Assembly (NCBI GenBank): GCA_021234535.1
Contig: CM037849.1
Coordinates: 16,508,274 to 16,572,273 of the forward strand
From: Stichopus chloronotus
Taxonomy: Eukaryota; Echinodermata; Holothuroidea; Aspidochirotida; Stichopodidae
Length of the DNA: 64,000 nt
Reading direction: 5' to 3'
The notes beneath the pieces were generated by a model. The model made no database searches. It was not told the origin of the DNA and worked only from the letters and a program-made list of their open reading frames with translations. Below are positions 59,701-64,000 of the stretch, in pieces. Position numbers and translations under genes: made by a program. The stretch's first letter is position 1, and every line of letters begins with the position of its first letter.

Positions 59701-62700
59701 TTTGCAACCAATGTTAGGTTATACATGATTTTATTCTTAATGCGTAAACCTAAATTGTTCCTACCTAGGTTTCATCAATCATGGCTCACTTTTCTCTGTA
59801 TATTCTGCAGTCTCTTCCAACAGTTAATAAAGATTTTTGAATTTGGACTTATCGAGGATCCCGTACCGTGGTGATATTGGATCAATACAGGCGAGACTTG
59901 CCTCCTGTTCAAAGGGTTACAAGACGAATGAACCAATATCAATGCAAACCCAAGTTTAGCTTCTCCCTTGCCTGCCATTTAACATCTTTATCTGATAAAT
60001 GATAGTGTATCCACCAGTCTTTCACCCAAAATTCCTAAAAGAACAGGTTTGGTGGACTACTTGGCCAATCGGCTTGGCCTACTTGGCCGAGAGGCTTTTC
60101 CAAGCAACCTGAAGGGGACAAAACCTGAATCAGCCAACAGCCTTGTGGAACAATCCAATTGAGTAGGGTTATCATCTGTCCCGATTATTTGGGATTGTCT
60201 GGGATCGACTGATAAAGTGAACATTCCAGCGGGTTAGACAAATCGTCCCAATTTTTCGAGAAAAAACGTAGGCGTATTTATTATTTAATGGTGTCCTTTG
60301 CATGCACAGTAAGAATCCATTTGACGCAATGGGTAACAAATCAAGCACTTAGATTCAAAAGATTACTGTAGTTTTATGACCAGTCTTGTAGACTATGGTT
60401 TGTGGAACAAATGTGATACCAACCAACTTAGCAGCCACTTTTCCATCTATGAAATTTTCCAAATACAAGCAAACAAAACTATAGTAAAATCTGCTTCAAA
60501 TATTGCACCATTTGTTCTTTAGTCAGGAACCAAATATACATTGTAGCAGGTACCCCTCCCCCATATTTAGGCATATCAGATGGGGGCATACTGCCCCCTC
60601 CCCCCTCAAAAAAAAATCATGGAGAACTAGAAATTCTGGCAAAATTCACTAACTTGGACAGATGTTTGGTTACATCAGTTGAAGTCTTGCATGGAAGAAA
60701 ATTTGAGAATCAGGTGCTTTAATTTATCGCTTCTTGCGGAATTTTTGTTGTCACTTTTGCCCTTGCACGGAAATTACAAAATACAATGTGAAGTGTCCAA
60801 GAATTTGAATGCATGTGTATTATTAGTACACTGTTATTACCTGACTCTTACAGCCATACTCCCTTATTCACGCATACGCCTTTATTGTAAGATCTGCTAT
60901 CAAACCTGTACACTACTGGGGGTGGGAGTTAGGAGACACATGCTCTCCAATCATATTTTGACCCCCAAAGTAAATTTAGGCATACCTAAAAAAAATTTAA
61001 GCTATGCACTGTGTATTGATAAAGGGTGGAGTGAGGCATAAAATTAAAGGAAAAAAAAATAGTCTCGGAAACTCGGTTTCCGGCAATTTTGGAGGTGCTT
61101 TCAACCCATAATTTGCCTGACTGAACATGACTTGCATGAAATTTTGCAGATTCATAAGAGAGCAATCCAAGTTATTTCCATTTTCCATGAAGAATGATAT
61201 TCTTCTCATTAATTGAGATATTGCAGATGTACTTTACATAAGATCGCTACTTCAAGACTGTGTATGCTGCCCAAGACACATGGAAAATCCTGTTTCCATC
61301 CATCTAATGGGTTTGTCAAGCCCTTTTTTGTTTTTTTTTTTAAATTTCGCTGGGAATTTTTAAACCACTCTCCATGAGATTTTTTTTTTTTAAATTCCCT
61401 TGTATTACCATTTTTCGTAGACACTTTTTGGAATTGCTGGCATGATATCCCTACCAGGGCTGGAAAAAGTTGGGAAGCTGGGAGGCTCCTCCCCAGGAAA
61501 TGTTTCTGTCCAGTGAGAAATCTGTGTGACAATTTAAAAATAAAATGTGATCATTTAAAAAAAAAAGGAAGTATTTCTTTCTCCCAGCAAAAATCCTGCA
61601 AAAACGTAGAGATCTTAGAAATATCCCTTTTAAAACTTCCACATATGTTTTCACGCTGCTGTCAATTACGGCAATCATTCCAAAGTGTATCACAATGCTT
61701 TGCCAATCAGAGTCTTGTGCATACTTCCATGTACAGGTAAAGAGGCCTTGCAGTGTGAGTCGCGCGCAAGTATATGTGAACTCGTTGTGAGTGTCAGCTA
61801 TGTAACAGTCAAACCAAACAGACATCAGGATACATGAATCATGTTGGAGATTAATTTGGCGTACAACGTGAGCAACATAAGTAAATTGCATACACTGCCG
61901 AACCAACACAGTGTTGCCTGGTGTAGCATTTGTATGTTTTCAAAATATATCATCTTGGCATAGCTCTCTCAGTTTTGCTTCTGCACAAATCTTATGACAT
62001 ACAATGCTTGTTTCAATCACAATAGAGATCATACACATGGTTTTCTAAATGGTTACGCCCAATAATAACTGGTAAATTGGTCTTGTATATATGTATCTGA
62101 ATGCTCCATCCACATTCATTCTTCACCAAAAAGTGAAATAAATTACTATTCTTGTAAATAAATGACCATATTTTTAACTCATGATCAATATTTTTCAAGT
62201 TATGTAAAAAAGTAAACAATGTTATCGAATTCCAGTTTGATTCTACTACTGTACGTATACCTCCTTCAACACTACATTCAGCGTCAATAAGCTTAGGCCC
62301 GCATGCACATACCATCTAGGTAGTGACAGATAGCGGTCATATCACACCCCATTCATAGAAAGTTAACTCTTCACGATCCCAAGATTGTTCTACTTCAAAC
62401 CTTTAATCTAAACATTTTAAAGTGACTAGGATCAATGAACAAAACAAAAGTAATACTATTTAAAAATGTTCTTTTGAAAAAAATGTGTAGTCTGCAAGAT
62501 ACAAAACGTCATTACAGTAGTTCCCTGTACAGTGTAATGAGGAAGTATGAATTGCCAAGCTGGTTAGGCTGTTCGCAATACTCCCACTAACTTAGGATAT
62601 CATTACAGTTTATTTGAAATTTTCAAAAAAAATTTCATTTCAACTTCAAAAATGTATGTGATACAGTTTGCTTTGAAAGCAAGCAAGCAAGCAACTTTGA

Positions 62701-62966
62701 AAGTTGAAATTTAGTGTACATGTGAAATAGTTCAGACACGTCCAAGAGATGCTAACAGTCGCTGAGTATCCGGCTGCTTCGCCCCTGGCCCAAACGCGGG
62801 CCTCTTGGTCTTATGCCAATATCGAGATCACTTCGCAATCGATTGATGCCCTTGGAAATGTAATCAGCCTCCCATGAAATCTGCACTTTTTCCAGCCATA
62901 ACCCCTGTATGACATTAGGTACATGTAGCCTAGAACACTCAGGAAATGCTATTCCATTTTATCTAC
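53756..62966. other. Long non-coding stretch upstream of confirmed CCDC178 exons
   Basis: No exon is well supported. It contains short GAACA-type repeats (54300-54445), a duplicated segment (59049-59158 and 59517-59630) and a cluster of TAGGCCTA palindromes at 58-59.7 kb. CpG dinucleotides are locally denser at about 58270-58570, which could mark a promoter, but no initiator or start exon is convincing. A weak 34-nt phase 0 to phase 1 candidate microexon (VSFFSKACVHT) lies on the minus strand near 58390-58423. Confidence 0.5.
59049..59630. repeat. Diverged direct duplication of about 110 bp
   Basis: 59049-59158 and 59517-59630 share TGTAGCAT, CATGTCAA/TATGTCAA, GGAAAGCAAT, ACAGTACTT/ATAGTACTT, TTTCAG and ATGAG in the same order. 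The spacer is about 360 bp. Confidence 0.7.
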
Positions 62967-63032
62967 CTGAGTAACAATTTTCTTGCACAATACCGTACAC
63001 GCCAACTCATGCGCTCTACTTAGATAGTAATC
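62967..63032 (-). CDS. Putative exon, gene not recognised
   Basis: 66 nt between a good acceptor (cttgtaattacag) and donor (GTAGAT), open only in the phase 0 frame: DYYLSRAHELACTVLCKKIV then TQ. It joins the exon at 63460-63582 in phase (HEK to DYY). It looks like helical protein. It may be a 5' exon of CCDC178 or part of an upstream minus-strand gene. Confidence 0.5.
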
Positions 63033-63459
63033 CTGTAATTACAAGCAAAATTCATTCCAAAACCTTCTGCCCTCCCCAATTTCTAGATGCCCGGACACCT
63101 ATACCCCAAGATCAGTTTCCCAAAGTTTTGCCCCACTTTCAACTTAGAGAAATATGGTGGCCCTAAATTTGAGTCCCCAGAAAAATTTTAAGCATTGTTG
63201 TTTAATCCAGGAACCTATAGACTTGCAAGAAGAACATTCTAATCATGAAGCCTGGAACCTGGTTTTTTTTTTTCAAGAGTGATGAATACAAAGTTGTTCA
63301 ACTTCATGTGTGGCATGTACACTTGGAGTATGAGAGAGAACTGAGAGAAGGTTATCAGCAGTGGCCTTAATGCAATGTAGAACATGTCACATGCAGTAAC
63401 ACATTCAACACAAATTGGTTCCCTATGACTGCACCACAGTGATGTCACCTGGGTCGTAC

Positions 63460-63582
63460 CTTTTCATGTGACTTCATTGGAGGAGACTGGTCGAATGCCG
63501 AGGGTGCTGTGCTTCTGAAACCGTTCGTCAGATTTTGTTTACTGTCAGATCTGAGTGTGCACCCATTCATGAGCAAAGTCGG
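63460..63582 (-). CDS. Putative exon, gene not recognised
   Basis: 123 nt, phase 0 at both ends, acceptor gatttcacag and donor GTACGA. It reads PTLLMNGCTLRSDSKQNL, then TNGFRSTAPSAFDQSPPM and KSHEK, a polar, probably disordered segment. The in-frame ATG at about 63570 could be a start. No domain is recognisable. Confidence 0.5.
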
Positions 63583-64000
63583 CTGTGAAATCACACACCC
63601 ATGTCATTACAGTATCCTCTGAATTACATAATAAAACTTTGAATCTTGTTTTAAAGCTGAACTTGTGTGAAGTCATGATATTGAATGGGCTTTGAATACT
63701 GTACACATATATGTTGTGGTAGTTTTAGTTTTCAGTCTAACAGAAAACTGCTCACAACGCTTCTAGGGGGAAACACTCTGCAGCATACTGTACACTGCAC
63801 TGTGTTTAATTGTGTAGTGTAATTACATGTATGCATACATGTACGTGCATACAGTGGCCTTAGCATGTTGGCCATGACTGTAGCACTTAATCTTTAAATT
63901 AGCAGTCGTCAGTCTTTTCTTTGTCTTTTTTTCTTCTTTTTCGCACCAATTCAGATTTGTGATAAACTTTGTCTTGTTTCTTTTAAATTGAATTTGATTC
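63583..64000. other. Right edge of the window
   Basis: Pyrimidine-rich and AT-rich sequence. I see no exon or element. Confidence 0.5.

Noticed and set aside
60679..61041. 120-codon + strand open frame
   Set aside because: Low-complexity AT-rich sequence, no motif and no supporting splice sites.
61451..61909. 152-codon minus-strand open frame
   Set aside because: Runs through poly-T and poly-A tracts, has no recognisable domain, no splice context and AT-rich codon use.
61455..62902. Possible hAT element: GGCTGGAAAAAGT at 61459 and its inverse at about 62886
   Set aside because: The right end has extra bases before CCCCTG and no target duplication could be matched, so the element ends are not supported.
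1..64000. tRNA, rRNA, CRISPR arrays, operons, phage or toxin genes
   Set aside because: None seen. The regular arrays are minisatellites or element cores without spacer diversity, and the genome is plainly a spliced animal genome.

Overview
This is animal nuclear DNA: AT-rich, split into short protein-coding exons with GT-AG introns of about 0.5-6 kb, and full of transposon debris and diverged minisatellites. A peroxidasin gene, a CCDC178 gene, CR1-type LINE debris, a tandem 145-bp element with a microsatellite tail, and many copies of the palindrome TAGGCCTA suggest a marine invertebrate deuterostome, most likely an echinoderm. That assignment is inference; no marker settles it.

Region 1 (570-22818, + strand) holds the 3' part of a peroxidasin (PXDN-like) gene in 11 exons: four Ig domains, the peroxidasin linker, a complete animal haem-peroxidase domain mostly on one 1.64-kb exon, an RSRR proprotein-convertase site, a short coiled coil and a basic C-terminal tail. 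The signal peptide and LRRs lie upstream of the window. No von Willebrand C domain follows. One Ig2 cysteine is replaced by Leu, and the Ig3 first-half exon carries one extra base.

Region 2 (22819-29574) is the intergenic space between two convergent genes. It has no supportable gene, but a G-rich minisatellite and a diverged repeat field.

Region 3 (29575-53755, - strand) is a 17-exon coiled-coil gene that I identify as CCDC178 from its collinear match to the vertebrate protein (recalled, not searched). Two of its exons have lengths that break the reading frame, and a stretch of about 90 residues known in vertebrates was not found. Its 6.2-kb last intron holds a six-copy 145-bp array with nuclear-receptor-like half-sites, a dead CR1-like LINE, a hAT end, and a complete 966-bp hAT-type element with perfect terminal inverted repeats, 8-bp target duplications and a nested MITE.

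Region 4 (53756-64000) is mostly non-coding. Two well-formed minus-strand exons at about 63 kb belong either to the 5' end of CCDC178 or to an unrecognised neighbour. No operons, CRISPRs, tRNAs or rRNAs were seen. The two identified proteins act in different places (extracellular matrix versus an intracellular coiled coil), so there is no sign that they form one system.
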